Shown here: positions 18,888-27,814 of the stretch, piece by piece | Position numbering within the stretch: position 1 is the first letter of the stretch | Layout of the letters: each line of letters opens with the position of its first letter | Assembly: GCA_019232625.1 (NCBI GenBank) | Contig: JAFANP010000028.1 | Coordinates: forward strand, 1-64,000 | Direction of reading: 5' to 3' | DNA: 64,000 nucleotides | Source of the DNA: Alphaproteobacteria bacterium | GTDB lineage: Bacteria; Pseudomonadota; Alphaproteobacteria; Sphingomonadales; Sphingomonadaceae | Translations under genes and position numbers: made by a program | The notes under the pieces: model-generated | Seen by the model: the letters and a program-made list of their open reading frames with translations, nothing else | What the model was told of the DNA's origin: nothing | Database searches by the model: none

Positions 18888-18927
18888 GGGTCCGTACCAC
18901 GCCGATGCGGGACTCGAGCACGGACCC
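18888..18927. terminator. Inverted repeat between imuB and the PIN toxin gene
   Basis: GGGTCCGT at 18888-18895 pairs with ACGGACCC at 18920-18927 across a 24-nt loop. The pair sits between convergent genes, so a bidirectional termination role is possible, but there is no T-run. Confidence 0.4.
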
Positions 18928-19337
18928 TAGAGGCGGGCGTCGATCGCCTGGACGTGGCCCCGCTCGGCATAGGACAGGATCTTCCCGTCGCTGGTCAGCA
19001 GCGGACAGGCCCGCAGGCGAGCGGCGGCGATCAGGAAACGGTCGCCAGGATCGCCGTGAATGTCTCGAGGAAGGCTCCCCGCCTCCATCGCGATGGCGGC
19101 ATCCACGGGGACGATCCTGAACCGGTCCTCACCCTCTATCGATTTGACGAAGTCGCCAAGCGAGGTAGCCAGGCTGACCCGCTTCTTCGACAACAAGAGG
19201 CCGATCTCCCAGAAGGAGATGGCGCAGACCCATATCTCGCCCGGTGCGGGATCGGCCATCCTCTCCCGTGCTTTCGCGCCCAGACGAGGATTGTCCTCAG
19301 CCAACCAGAGAAGAACGTTCGTATCGAGCAGGATCAC
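18927..19337 (-). CDS. PIN-domain ribonuclease toxin (VapC-like)
   Basis: 136 residues from a GTG that overlaps the antitoxin stop by 4 nt (GTGA). The PIN-fold acidic residues are visible: Asp5 in ILLDTNVLLWLAED, Glu in ISFWEIGLL, and Asp residues in HGDPGDRFLIAAA and LTSDGKI. Such toxins cleave tRNA or rRNA when freed from their antitoxin. The gene order (antitoxin first, coupled toxin second) is standard. The pair is inserted head-on between imuB and dnaE2. Confidence 0.9.
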   Translation of the reverse strand: MILLDTNVLLWLAEDNPRLGAKARERMADPAPGEIWVCAISFWEIGLLLSKKRVSLATSLGDFVKSIEGEDRFRIVPVDAAIAMEAGSLPRDIHGDPGDRFLIAAARLRACPLLTSDGKILSYAERGHVQAIDARL

Positions 19338-19597
19338 CGATACATTTCCGGCGGGTTGTTCGCTTCCCACTCCTCTTCCCAATCGGGATCAAGCGGGGTT
19401 TCGATATCACCCAATATCTTCAGTTTACCTTTCATAAAGCCGATGAGTGACGGCCGCTCCGCCGGCACCACCGCCTTCACCTCCGCTACCGGCTTGCCGC
19501 GCTTGGTGATCGTCACCGGCTCCCCGGTACGCTGTACCTCGTCGAGGATGGCGAGGCACTTGGCCTTGAACTCGGCCGCTCCGATCATCTTGCCCAT
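19334..19597 (-). CDS. Phd/YefM family antitoxin
   Basis: 87 residues. The N-terminal domain MGKMIGAAEFKAKCLAILDEV, followed by GEPVTITKRGKPVAEVKAV, is the Phd/YefM DNA-binding fold. The acidic C-terminal tail (about 60-87; TPLDPDWEEEWEANNPPEMYR region) is the likely toxin-neutralising part. The ATG was chosen for its AGGAGG ribosome-binding site 7 nt upstream. Such antitoxins repress their own promoter, and an inverted repeat lies just upstream. Confidence 0.9.
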   Translation of the reverse strand: MGKMIGAAEFKAKCLAILDEVQRTGEPVTITKRGKPVAEVKAVVPAERPSLIGFMKGKLKILGDIETPLDPDWEEEWEANNPPEMYR

Positions 19598-19611
19598 GGC
19601 TGCGCCTCCTG

Positions 19612-19636
19612 AAGTGACCACTTCATATAGTCACTT
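19612..19636 (-). promoter_or_regulatory. Putative operator of the toxin-antitoxin operon
   Basis: Inverted repeat AAGTGAC - 11 nt - GTCACTT lies 15 nt upstream of the antitoxin ATG in an AT-rich patch (TTCATATAG). This position and symmetry suit autorepression by a Phd/YefM-type antitoxin. Confidence 0.6.
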
Positions 19637-19738
19637 TGGGGCCGGGCGGCAATGCGCAGGCCGGAGCGACCCTTCGGGCGAGGCTGCGGCAGAGGGCTCG
19701 GCAAAGCTCGGCTCACTCGGGCGGGGTGCTTGACCGGC

Positions 19739-22700
19739 ATGTATCACGAGCTTCAGGTCACCAGCCATTTCAGCTTCCTGCGCGGCGCCTCCAGCCCCGA
19801 GGAATTGTTCTCGGCGGCCGCTTCGTTCGGCTATCCGGCGCTGGGGCTGACCGACCGCAACACCGTCTGCGGCATGGTGCGCGGGCTCAAGGGCGCGCGG
19901 GAGACGGGGCTCCGCCTGATCGCCGGCTGCCGGCTCGACCTGGTGGACGGCACGGCCCTGCTGGTCTGGCCGGAGGATCGCGCCGGCTGGTCGCGCCTCA
20001 CGCGCCTCCTGACGATCGGCAAGGCCCGGACCGTTCCCCAGGACGGACCCGCCATCCCCAGAAACGGGGAGAAGGGGCAATGCTTCCTCCATTGGGAGGA
20101 TGTCGATGCCTGGTCGGAGGGGCTGGTGGCGGCGCTCGTCCCGGAGGAGGCCGATGCCGTCACCCAAACCGCTCTGGCGCAGATGGCGGCGATCTTCGGG
20201 CGCCGGGCGCATTGCGCGCTCACCCACCGCCGCCGGCCGGGGGACAGGCTGCGCCTCCACGATCTCGATGCCATGGCCCGCCGCCACGGCGTCCGCAGCC
20301 TCGCCACCGGCGACATACTCTACGATTCCCCCGACAAGCGCATGCTCCAGGACGTCGTCACCGCGATCCGCCACAAATGCACGATCGACGACCTGGGCTT
20401 CCGCCGCGAGCGCTACGGCGATCGCCACCTGAAGAGCCCGGAGGAGATGGAGCGGCGCTTCGCCGCCTATCCGGACGCCATCCGCGCCACCGCCGACATC
20501 GCCGAGCGCTGCACCTTCTCGCTGACCGAGCTCAGCTACCAATATCCCGACGAGATCGTGATGAGCGGCCGCAGCCCGCAAGACGCTCTGGAGCGGCTGA
20601 CGCGGGGCAAGATCGACAGCAAGATCCCCGCAGGCGCCGCGCCCCAGCCCTATCGCAACCTGCTGGAGCATGAGCTGCGGCTCGTCGCGCGATGGCGCTA
20701 CGCCCCCTATTTCCTCACCGTCAACTCGATCGTCGCCTACGCCCGAAGCCAGGGGATACTCTGCCAGGGGCGCGGCTCGGCGGCCAATTCGATGATCTGC
20801 TACATCCTCGGCATCACCTCGATCGACCCGATCGAGCGCGGCCTGCTGTTCGAGCGCTTCCTGTCCGAGAGCCGGGCGGAGCCGCCGGACATCGACGTGG
20901 ATTTCGAGCACGACCGGCGCGAGGAAGTGATCCAGTGGATCTACGAGACCTACGGCCACAACCATGCCGCGCTGACCGCGGTGGTGAGCCGCTACCGCAC
21001 GCGCGGCGCGGTCCGCGAGGTGGGCAAGGCGCTGGGCCTTTCCGAGGACGTCACCGCCGCCATCGCCGGACAGATATGGGGCTGGTCGGAAAAAGGGGTG
21101 GAGGACCGGCACGTCGCCGAGCTCAACCTCGACCTTTCCGAGCCGCGCCTCGCGCTGACCCTGGACCTGGCCCGGCAGCTGATCGGAACCCCCCGGCATC
21201 TGAGCACCCACCCGGGCGGCTTCGTCCTGACCCGCGACCGGCTCGACGATCTCGTGCCGATCGAGCCCGCCGCGATGGTCGACCGCCGGATCATCGAGTG
21301 GGAGAAGGACGATATCGAGGAGCTGAAGTTCATGAAGGTCGACGTGCTCGGCGTCGGCATGCTGGGCTGCATGCGCCGCGCCTTCGACCTTCTCGCCGAG
21401 CACAAGGGCCTCCGCCTCGATCTCGCCTCGCCGCAGATGCAGGAGGACGACGAGGAGACGTTCGACATGATCTGCAAGGCCGACACGATCGGCACCTTCC
21501 AGATCGAGAGCCGGGCGCAGATGTCGATGCTGCCGCGCATGAAGCCGAGGGAATTCTACGACATCGTCATCCAGGTGGCGATCGTCCGCCCCGGCCCGAT
21601 CCAGGGCGACATGGTCCATCCCTATCTCCGCCGCCGGGAGGGCAAGGAGGTCGCGGAATATCCCAAGCCGGAGCTTGAGCAGGTGCTCAGGAAGACGTTC
21701 GGCGTGCCGCTCTTCCAGGAGCAGGCGATGAAGGTGGCGATCGTCGGCGCCCGCTTCACGCCCGCGGAAGCGGACGAGCTTCGCCGCGCGATGGCGACGT
21801 TCAAGTTCACCGGCGGGGTGGGCAAGTTCCGCGACAAGCTGGTCGAGGGCATGGTCGCCAACGGCTACGAACGCGATTTCGCCGAGCGCACCTTCAAGCA
21901 GATCGAGGGGTTCGGCAGCTACGGCTTTCCGGAGAGCCACGCGGCGAGCTTCGCCAAGATCGCCTACGCGTCCTCCTGGATGAAGTGCCACCATCCGGAC
22001 GTCTTCTGCGCCGCGCTCCTCAACGCCCAGCCGATGGGCTTCTACGCCCCGGCCCAGATCGTCCGCGACGCGCGCGAGCACGGGGTGGAGGTGCGGCCGG
22101 TATGCGTCAACGCCAGCCGCTGGGACTGTATTCTGGAGGATTTCCCATCCTCCCCGTCCGCAATGCGGATGGGGAGGGGGACCATGCGAAGCATGGTGGA
22201 GGGGCCTGCCGAGTCCCTGAAGCCCCTCCACCGCGTTTCACGCGGTCCCCCTCCCCATGGAGCTTCGCTCCACAGGGAGGATGAGGGTGCTTCTCCCCTC
22301 CTCCCCCTCCGCCTCGGCATGCGGATGGTGAAGGGGCTTTCCAACCTCCACGCCGCGCAGATCCTCGCCGCCCGCGCCGAGCGGCCGTTCACGTCGGTGG
22401 AGGATGCCTGGCGCCGGTCGGGCGTGCCGGTGGCGGCGCTGGAGCGGCTGGCGGAAGCGGACGGCTTCGCCTCGCTCGGGCTGGACCGGCGCCAGGCGCT
22501 GTGGCGGGTGCGGGGCCTGGGCGAGAAGCCGCTGCCGCTCTTCGCCTTCTCGGAAGGCCAGGACGGCGAGCCGGAAGTGGCGCTCACCGCGATGACCGAC
22601 GGACGGGAGGTGGTGGAGGATTATCGCGCGCTCCAGCTCTCGCTCCGCGCCCATCCGCTCGCCTTCCTGCGGCCGGAGCTCGAGAGCCGCGGCATGCGGC

Positions 22701-23116
22701 GCTGCTCGGACCTTCCCAGCCTCAGGGACGGCGCCCGCATCCGCCTCGCCGGGCTGGTCCTCATCCGCCAGCGGCCGGGGACGACCAACGTCACCTTCCT
22801 CACCATCGAGGACGAGACGGGCATCGCCAACATCATCCTGTGGCAGCGGCGTTTCCAGGCGCAGAGGCGGATCGTGATGGCGGCGCCGATGATCGGGGTG
22901 ACCGGCCTCCTCCAGCGCGAGGGCGAGGTGATCCACGTCATCGGCGAGCATCTGGAGGACCTGGGCGGCCTTCTCCACTCGGTCGGGCGGAGGCGCTTCC
23001 CGCATCGCTTCGGCCCCGCCGACGCGGCCAAGAACGGCGGCGGCCGCGATCCGAGGGACGGACCGCGGCCGCTCCCGGAGGAGACCATCCGGGTGAAGAG
23101 CCGTGACTTCCACTGA
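19739..23116 (+). CDS. dnaE2: Error-prone DNA polymerase DnaE2, with an in-frame repeat-derived insertion
   Basis: 1125 residues from this ATG; DnaE2 proteins are usually ~1050-1090. This is the C-family translesion polymerase of the ImuA-ImuB-DnaE2 mutasome. It begins with the PHP domain ([37 protein letters not shown]). The palm carries the [13 protein letters not shown] catalytic aspartates and [20 protein letters not shown]. Then come the HhH region ([19 protein letters not shown]) and an OB fold ([28 protein letters not shown]). About 50 codons at 22141-22290 are a palindromic repeat between the finger and HhH parts. A shorter extra stretch lies near 20029-20075. No LexA box is visible upstream. 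A TTG at 19730 could also start it. Confidence 0.93.
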   Translation: MYHELQVTSHFSFLRGASSPEELFSAAASFGYPALGLTDRNTVCGMVRGLKGARETGLRLIAGCRLDLVDGTALLVWPEDRAGWSRLTRLLTIGKARTVPQDGPAIPRNGEKGQCFLHWEDVDAWSEGLVAALVPEEADAVTQTALAQMAAIFGRRAHCALTHRRRPGDRLRLHDLDAMARRHGVRSLATGDILYDSPDKRMLQDVVTAIRHKCTIDDLGFRRERYGDRHLKSPEEMERRFAAYPDAIRATADIAERCTFSLTELSYQYPDEIVMSGRSPQDALERLTRGKIDSKIPAGAAPQPYRNLLEHELRLVARWRYAPYFLTVNSIVAYARSQGILCQGRGSAANSMICYILGITSIDPIERGLLFERFLSESRAEPPDIDVDFEHDRREEVIQWIYETYGHNHAALTAVVSRYRTRGAVREVGKALGLSEDVTAAIAGQIWGWSEKGVEDRHVAELNLDLSEPRLALTLDLARQLIGTPRHLSTHPGGFVLTRDRLDDLVPIEPAAMVDRRIIEWEKDDIEELKFMKVDVLGVGMLGCMRRAFDLLAEHKGLRLDLASPQMQEDDEETFDMICKADTIGTFQIESRAQMSMLPRMKPREFYDIVIQVAIVRPGPIQGDMVHPYLRRREGKEVAEYPKPELEQVLRKTFGVPLFQEQAMKVAIVGARFTPAEADELRRAMATFKFTGGVGKFRDKLVEGMVANGYERDFAERTFKQIEGFGSYGFPESHAASFAKIAYASSWMKCHHPDVFCAALLNAQPMGFYAPAQIVRDAREHGVEVRPVCVNASRWDCILEDFPSSPSAMRMGRGTMRSMVEGPAESLKPLHRVSRGPPPHGASLHREDEGASPLLPLRLGMRMVKGLSNLHAAQILAARAERPFTSVEDAWRRSGVPVAALERLAEADGFASLGLDRRQALWRVRGLGEKPLPLFAFSEGQDGEPEVALTAMTDGREVVEDYRALQLSLRAHPLAFLRPELESRGMRRCSDLPSLRDGARIRLAGLVLIRQRPGTTNVTFLTIEDETGIANIILWQRRFQAQRRIVMAAPMIGVTGLLQREGEVIHVIGEHLEDLGGLLHSVGRRRFPHRFGPADAAKNGGGRDPRDGPRPLPEETIRVKSRDFH
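22141..22290. repeat. Large palindromic repeat inside dnaE2 (about 150 nt, in frame)
   Basis: The outer arms (TTCCCATCCTCCCC ... ACAGGGAGGATGAGGG), middle arms (GGGGAGGGGGACC ... GGTCCCCCTCCCC) and inner arms (GGTGGAGGGG ... CCCCTCCACC) are nested palindromes. Their length is close to a multiple of three and they contain no stop in the dnaE2 frame. An intergenic copy is at 47028-47117. Confidence 0.85.
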
Positions 23117-23139
23117 AGGCGGGCGCTGGGCCCGCGGCC

Positions 23140-23439
23140 TCAGAACTTCTGCTGGCGCTCGTAGAGCGATTTGTAATGCTGGATCCGGGTGACGCGCAGG
23201 CCCGGCATGCCGGAACGGTCAACCGCCCGCTGCCAGCCGGCGAACTCCTCGAGGCTGAGGCCGTAGCGATCGCAGGCCTCGTCCACCGAGAGCAGTCCCC
23301 CGTTCACCGCGGCGACGACCTCCGCCTTCCGGCGCACCACCCAGCGGGAGGTGGACGGCGGCGGCAGGCTGTCCAGAGTCAGCGGCTCCCCCAACGGGCC
23401 GATGACCTGCGACGGCCGTAGCGTTTGCGTTTCGATCAT
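23140..23439 (-). CDS. sciP: DUF1153 / SciP-like transcriptional regulator
   Basis: 99 residues matching SciP, the small helix-turn-helix protein that in Caulobacter binds and restrains the cell-cycle regulator CtrA. The conserved core is RPSQVIGPLGEPLTLDSLPPP, WVVRRKAEVVAAVNGGLLS, the helix-turn-helix DEACDRYGLSLEEFAGWQRA and GMPGLRVTRIQHYK. An ATG eight codons upstream is an alternative start, but the chosen one matches family length. In sphingomonads the family is expected to affect motility and cell-cycle genes. It is convergent with dnaE2. Confidence 0.92.
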   Translation of the reverse strand: MIETQTLRPSQVIGPLGEPLTLDSLPPPSTSRWVVRRKAEVVAAVNGGLLSVDEACDRYGLSLEEFAGWQRAVDRSGMPGLRVTRIQHYKSLYERQQKF

Positions 23440-23547
23440 TCTTGCCTCAAGCATGACTGTCATAATTATCCTTGCCTTCCCCTCCGCCGCTCGTAGCGGC
23501 CGCCGTTGAAGGAAGGCTGAAACCCCAAGGTAAACGGGCCGGTCATC

Positions 23548-23814
23548 TCAATTGACGGGACCTTGCCGGGCGAAGCGGGGATTGAAGCTCCCGCCCTGCG
23601 CCGCCACCGCCGCCTGCCAGGCGGGACCGCCGAGCAGGATCTCGGCCAGCGGGTCCGCCGGCGCCGGCGCCGCGCGGCGGGCCGCCAGCGCCCGGACCGC
23701 CGGGCTCGCCGCCTGCTCGGTGCGAAGCGACGCCAGCAGCATGCCGAAGTCGACGCTCGCCGCACGGCGGCTGGCGAAGCGCTCGCTGGCGCGACGGAGG
23801 AAGCCGAGGTCCAT
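23548..23814 (-). CDS. Hypothetical small protein
   Basis: 88 residues. The ATG directly follows GAGGGGAGGC, a strong but closely spaced ribosome-binding site. The chain is Ala/Arg-rich and mostly helical by appearance (FLRRASERFASRRAASVDFGMLLASL), with a conserved-looking end (GGSFNPRFARQG). It lies upstream of sciP in the same direction. No family recognised. The coding call rests on frame length, base bias and the start site only. Confidence 0.5.
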   Translation of the reverse strand: MDLGFLRRASERFASRRAASVDFGMLLASLRTEQAASPAVRALAARRAAPAPADPLAEILLGGPAWQAAVAAQGGSFNPRFARQGPVN

Positions 23815-23903
23815 GCCTCCCCTCTAGCCGAGAGGGTCTAAGACGCGGTTAAAGCGCCATTAGGGTAGGCTTTACCGATGCCACACCCTATGTAGCGGCC
23901 GCC

Positions 23904-25013
23904 ATGAACGTCGATTTCCAGCTCGGCCGGCCGGCCGCCGGCGCGCGCATCGTCGTCGCCATGTCGGGCGGCGTCGACAGCTCGGTGGTCGCCGCGCTCG
24001 CCGCCCGCAGCGGCGCTGAGGTGATCGGCGTCACCCTGCAGCTCTACGATCACGGCGCCGCCGTCGGCCGCGCCAAGAGCTGCTGCGCCGGGCGCGACAT
24101 ATATGATGCCCGCAGCGTCGCCGAGAAGCTCGGAATCGCCCATTACGTGTTCGACTACGAGACCCGCTTCCGCGACAGCGTCATCGCCAGGTTCGCCGAC
24201 GAATATGCGCGCGGCCGCACCCCCATACCGTGCGTGTCGTGCAACCAGGGCGTCAAGTTCACCGACCTTCTCGCCCTCGCCCGCGACCTCGGCGCCGATT
24301 GCCTCGCCACCGGCCATTACGTCCGCCGGCGGATGGGGGAGGGGGGCCCCGAGATCCACCGCGCCGCCGATCCGGCGCGCGACCAGAGCTACTTCCTCTT
24401 CGCCACCACCCGCGAGCAATTGGACTTCCTGCGCTTCCCGCTCGGCGACCTGCCCAAGCCGGCCGTGCGCGAGATGGCGCGCGCTCTGGCGCTGGTCGTC
24501 GCCGACAAGCCGGACAGCCAGGACATCTGCTTCGTCCCGAACGGCGACTATGCGGCGGTGGTGAAGAAGGTGAGGCCGGAGACGGCGCGGCCGGGCGAGA
24601 TCGTCGATCTCGAGGGACGCGTGCTCGGCCGGCACCGCGGCCTCGTCCATTTCACCGTCGGGCAGCGCCGCGGCCTCGAGATAGGCGGCCAGGCGGAGCC
24701 GCTCTACGTCGTCAGGCTGGAGCCGGAGGCGCGCCGCGTCGTCGCCGGGCCGCGGGCGGCCCTCGCGGTGCGGGGCGCGCGGCTCGGCGGGCTCAACTGG
24801 CTCGGGGAGGACCAGCGGTCCGGCCTCACCGCCAAGGTCCGCTCGATGGCGCGGCCCGCGGCGATCGGCTTCGACGGCGAGACGATCCGTTTCGAGGCGC
24901 CGGAATATGGCGTCTCCCCGGGGCAGGCCGCGGTGATCTACGAGGGCGAACGGGTGCTCGGCGGCGGCTGGATCGAGGAGACGATCCCCGCCGAGCTGGA
25001 GCCGGCGCTGTGA
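23904..25013 (+). CDS. mnmA: tRNA-specific 2-thiouridylase MnmA
   Basis: 369 residues. The PP-loop SGGVDSS near the N-terminus binds ATP. The catalytic cysteine pair is visible in [11 protein letters not shown] and [13 protein letters not shown]. MnmA adenylates and thiolates U34 of tRNAs for Lys, Glu and Gln. The C-terminal beta-barrel domain contains VGQRRGLEI and [22 protein letters not shown]. It is followed by an oxidoreductase gene with a 4-nt overlap. Confidence 0.96.
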   Translation: MNVDFQLGRPAAGARIVVAMSGGVDSSVVAALAARSGAEVIGVTLQLYDHGAAVGRAKSCCAGRDIYDARSVAEKLGIAHYVFDYETRFRDSVIARFADEYARGRTPIPCVSCNQGVKFTDLLALARDLGADCLATGHYVRRRMGEGGPEIHRAADPARDQSYFLFATTREQLDFLRFPLGDLPKPAVREMARALALVVADKPDSQDICFVPNGDYAAVVKKVRPETARPGEIVDLEGRVLGRHRGLVHFTVGQRRGLEIGGQAEPLYVVRLEPEARRVVAGPRAALAVRGARLGGLNWLGEDQRSGLTAKVRSMARPAAIGFDGETIRFEAPEYGVSPGQAAVIYEGERVLGGGWIEETIPAELEPAL

Positions 25014-26113
25014 GCAGCCGGCTCTTCTCGCCCCTCGATGTGGGCGGCCTGACGCTGCGCAACCGCATCGTCATCGCGCCGATGTGCCAATATTCGGCCG
25101 ACGGCGAGGGCAATGCCACCGATTGGCACCTCATCCATCTCGGCCATCTCGCTCTGTCGGGAGCGGCGCTGCTCGTCCTCGAGGCGACGGCGGTGACTCC
25201 CGAGGGCCGCATCTCGCCCGACGATCTCGGCCTGTGGTCCGACGACAACGAGGCGGCGCTGGCGCGGGTGCTGGAGAGCGTCCGCCGCTGGTCGGACATG
25301 CCGCTCGGCATCCAGCTCGCCCATGCCGGCCGGAAGGCATCGACCCGCGTCCCTTGGGAGGGCGGCGGCCAGATCCCCCCCGACGCGCCCCGCGGGTGGC
25401 GCACGGTCGCGCCGTCGCCGATCCCGTTCGCGCCGGGAGAGGCGCCGCCGCTGGCGCTCGACCGGGAGGGGCTCGCCCGCCTCCGCGACGCCTTCGCGGC
25501 CGCGGCCGCCAGGGCGGCGCGGCTGGGCTTCGACGCGATCCAGCTGCACGGCGCGCACGGCTACCTCCTCCACCAGTTCCTCTCGCCCCTCTCGAACCTG
25601 CGCGAGGACGAATATGGCGGCAGCCTCGCAAACCGGATGCGCTTCCCGCTCGAGGTCTTCGATGCGGTCCGCGCCGCCTTCCCGTCGGAGCGGCCGGTGA
25701 CGATGCGGGTCTCGGGAACGGACTGGGCCGAGGGCGGCTGGGACATTGCCGAGACGGCGGCCTTCGCCCGCGCCCTGGAGGCGCGGGGCTGCGCCGGCAT
25801 CCACGTCTCGAGCGGCGGCCTCACCCCCGAGCAGCGGATCCCGGTCGGGCCCGGCTACCAGGTGCCGCTGGCGCGCGCGGTAAAGGCGGCCGTGTCGATC
25901 CCTGTCGTCGCCGTCGGCCTGATCACCGGCTTCGAGCAGGCCGAGGAGGTGCTCGCCTCGGGCGCCGCCGATGCCGTCGCCCTGGCCCGCGGCATGCTCT
26001 ACGATCCGCGCTGGCCCTGGCACGCGGCCGCGGCGCTCGGCGGACGGGTCAGCGCCCCGAAACAATATCTGCGTTCGCAGCCGCGCGAGTTTCCGGACCT
26101 GTTCGAAACCTAG
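25010..26113 (+). CDS. NADH:flavin oxidoreductase / old yellow enzyme (YqjM-type)
   Basis: 367 residues, starting at a GTG that overlaps the mnmA stop (GTGA). FMN-binding and catalytic features of the YqjM branch are visible: [14 protein letters not shown] with its cysteine, [12 protein letters not shown], the [17 protein letters not shown] active-site loop (His/His) and [11 protein letters not shown]. The family reduces activated alkenes such as enones using NAD(P)H. The last 65 nt overlap the convergent permease gene. Confidence 0.93.
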   Translation: MSSRLFSPLDVGGLTLRNRIVIAPMCQYSADGEGNATDWHLIHLGHLALSGAALLVLEATAVTPEGRISPDDLGLWSDDNEAALARVLESVRRWSDMPLGIQLAHAGRKASTRVPWEGGGQIPPDAPRGWRTVAPSPIPFAPGEAPPLALDREGLARLRDAFAAAAARAARLGFDAIQLHGAHGYLLHQFLSPLSNLREDEYGGSLANRMRFPLEVFDAVRAAFPSERPVTMRVSGTDWAEGGWDIAETAAFARALEARGCAGIHVSSGGLTPEQRIPVGPGYQVPLARAVKAAVSIPVVAVGLITGFEQAEEVLASGAADAVALARGMLYDPRWPWHAAAALGGRVSAPKQYLRSQPREFPDLFET

Positions 26114-27353
26114 CGAGCCGCGCCAGGATGTAGAGCAGGGTGCCGGCCGCGGCGAGGATCAGCAGCATCCGCCAGGACGGCCAGGTCGACTGGCAGGCCG
26201 CCCAGAGACAGACGGCGATCCCCGCCGCCATCAGCAGCCAGAGCGCCGGCGAGGGACGCTGCCCCCTGACGAGCGACGCGATGCTGATAGCGTAGACGAA
26301 CATCCGCGCCAGGGTGCTGACCACGGCGAGCCAGACGAAGCTGCCGGAGAGGGCGAGGACGGCGATGAGGCCGCCCATGAACAGGATCGAGTTGGCGGGC
26401 GTCGCGTAGCGGGCGCTCACCCGTCCGAACCAGCCCGGCAGGAGGCCGTCGCGGGCCATCGCGTAGGTGGTGCGCGTCGTCCCCGTCATGCCGCCGCTGA
26501 TATTGCCGAGCAGCGAGCAGATGGCGGTGGCGGTGAGGAGAAGGGCGCCGGCGGGACCGAGGAGGGCCGCGCCGAACGCCACCATCGGCGCCGGATTCGC
26601 CCCGGGCTCCATCACCGCGACGTAGGAGAGCTGGACGAGGAAGTAGAGCAGCGCCGTCGCCACGATCGTGGCGATGAGCGCGCGCGGCAGGGTGCGGGTG
26701 GGGTCGGCGGTCTCCCCGGCCGGGACGACGCTGTTCTCGAAGCCGACGAAGGCATAGAGGATGAGGAGGGCGGCGGCGCCGGCCTCGTCCAGCGGCGGCG
26801 GGGCGCCCGGGGGCTCGATCCCCCCGGCCAAGGCGAGGCCGATCAGGGCGACGGCGATGAGCGGAAGGGCCTTGAGCACGGTGAGGACGTCGAGCGCCCG
26901 TATCGCCTTCCTGACGCCGATCACGTTGATCAGGGTGACGAGGCCGCACAGGATGAGGATGATGGCAGCGCGAGGCCAGCCGCCGGCGAGAGCCGGCGAC
27001 CAGCTGGCGAGATAGCTGACGAGCACCGTCGCGTTGGCGGCCAGCGCGGTGGCGCGCGCGACATAGTAGATCCAGCCGGCCTGGAAGGCGGCGACCGGGC
27101 CGAAGGTCGCGGCGTAGACGACCGGCCCGCCCGATTCCCGGTGGCGGGCGGCGACGCGCGCGAAGGGCAGGGCGACGACGAGGACGAGCAGCCCGAAGAC
27201 CGGGAAGAGGAACGGGCTGAAGCTGCCGAACTGGGTGTAGAGCGTCGCCGGCAGAGCGAAGATGCCTGCCCCGACGAGGCCGTTGAAGGAGAGGAAGGCC
27301 GAGCCGAAGAAGCCGATGTCGCGGCGCAGAGGCTCGTCGCGGGTGGGGATCAT
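26049..27353 (-). CDS. APC family amino-acid permease
   Basis: 434 residues with about 12 membrane helices. The first helix has FLSFNGLVGAGIFALPATLYTQ, a unique APC signature, and helix 6 has ILYAFVGFENSVVPAGETADPTRTLPRAL. It starts at an ATG overlapping the stop of the Nudix gene by 4 nt and ends inside the 3' end of the old-yellow-enzyme gene on the other strand. The substrate is unknown. Being coupled to a Nudix and an HWE kinase gene is unusual for a permease. Confidence 0.88.
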   Translation of the reverse strand: MIPTRDEPLRRDIGFFGSAFLSFNGLVGAGIFALPATLYTQFGSFSPFLFPVFGLLVLVVALPFARVAARHRESGGPVVYAATFGPVAAFQAGWIYYVARATALAANATVLVSYLASWSPALAGGWPRAAIILILCGLVTLINVIGVRKAIRALDVLTVLKALPLIAVALIGLALAGGIEPPGAPPPLDEAGAAALLILYAFVGFENSVVPAGETADPTRTLPRALIATIVATALLYFLVQLSYVAVMEPGANPAPMVAFGAALLGPAGALLLTATAICSLLGNISGGMTGTTRTTYAMARDGLLPGWFGRVSARYATPANSILFMGGLIAVLALSGSFVWLAVVSTLARMFVYAISIASLVRGQRPSPALWLLMAAGIAVCLWAACQSTWPSWRMLLILAAAGTLLYILARLARFRTGPETRAAANADIVSGR

Positions 27354-27814
27354 TCGGGGGCGAGCTCCGCCGCGAGCGCATCCAGGATGGGGCGCTGGCT
27401 CGGCAGCATCCTGGCAGCCGCCTGGTCGAGCGTAAACCACCGTGCCTCGTCGACCTCCGGAAAGTCCTGGTAGAGGCCGCTCCTGGGCGGATATTCGAGG
27501 GTGAACCGGTTGCTCGCCAGGGCGGCGCAATCGAAATCGCCCTCCAGCGCGAACGCCTCGACCCACTTGCCGCCGGCCTGGCGCACCCGGCACAGGAAGC
27601 GAGGCTCACCGGGAGGCATGGCGCCCAGCTCCTCCTCGAACTCGCGGCGCGCCGCGGCGGCGGATTCCTCGCCCGCCTCGATGCCGCCCTTCGGCACCAT
27701 CCACGCCCCCTCGTCCTTGCCGCGCCAGAAAGGCCCGCCGGGGTGGACGAGCAGCACCTCCGGCCCCGCCGCCCCTCGCCGATAGAGCAATATGCCTGCG
27801 CTGACCGCCGCCAC
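27350..27814 (-). CDS. NUDIX hydrolase
   Basis: 154 residues from a GTG. The Nudix box is complete: GGIEAGEES followed by REFEEELG, fitting Gx5Ex7REUxEExGU. The N-terminal SAGILLYRRGAAGPEVLLVHPGGPFW and the C-terminal DFPEVDEARWFTLDQAAARML resemble the MutT-like proteins that hydrolyse diadenosine polyphosphates or NTP derivatives. The GTG overlaps the kinase stop by 1 nt (TAGTG), and the end overlaps the permease start by 4 nt. Confidence 0.92.
   Translation of the reverse strand: MAAVSAGILLYRRGAAGPEVLLVHPGGPFWRGKDEGAWMVPKGGIEAGEESAAAARREFEEELGAMPPGEPRFLCRVRQAGGKWVEAFALEGDFDCAALASNRFTLEYPPRSGLYQDFPEVDEARWFTLDQAAARMLPSQRPILDALAAELAPE

Noticed and set aside
18888-18927. tRNA-like fold between imuB and the toxin gene
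   Set aside because: Only one paired stem; no cloverleaf arms or CCA-type end.
23466-23765. Alternative minus-strand frame overlapping the small gene upstream of sciP
   Set aside because: Arg/Ala-rich shadow; the other frame has a better start site and composition.
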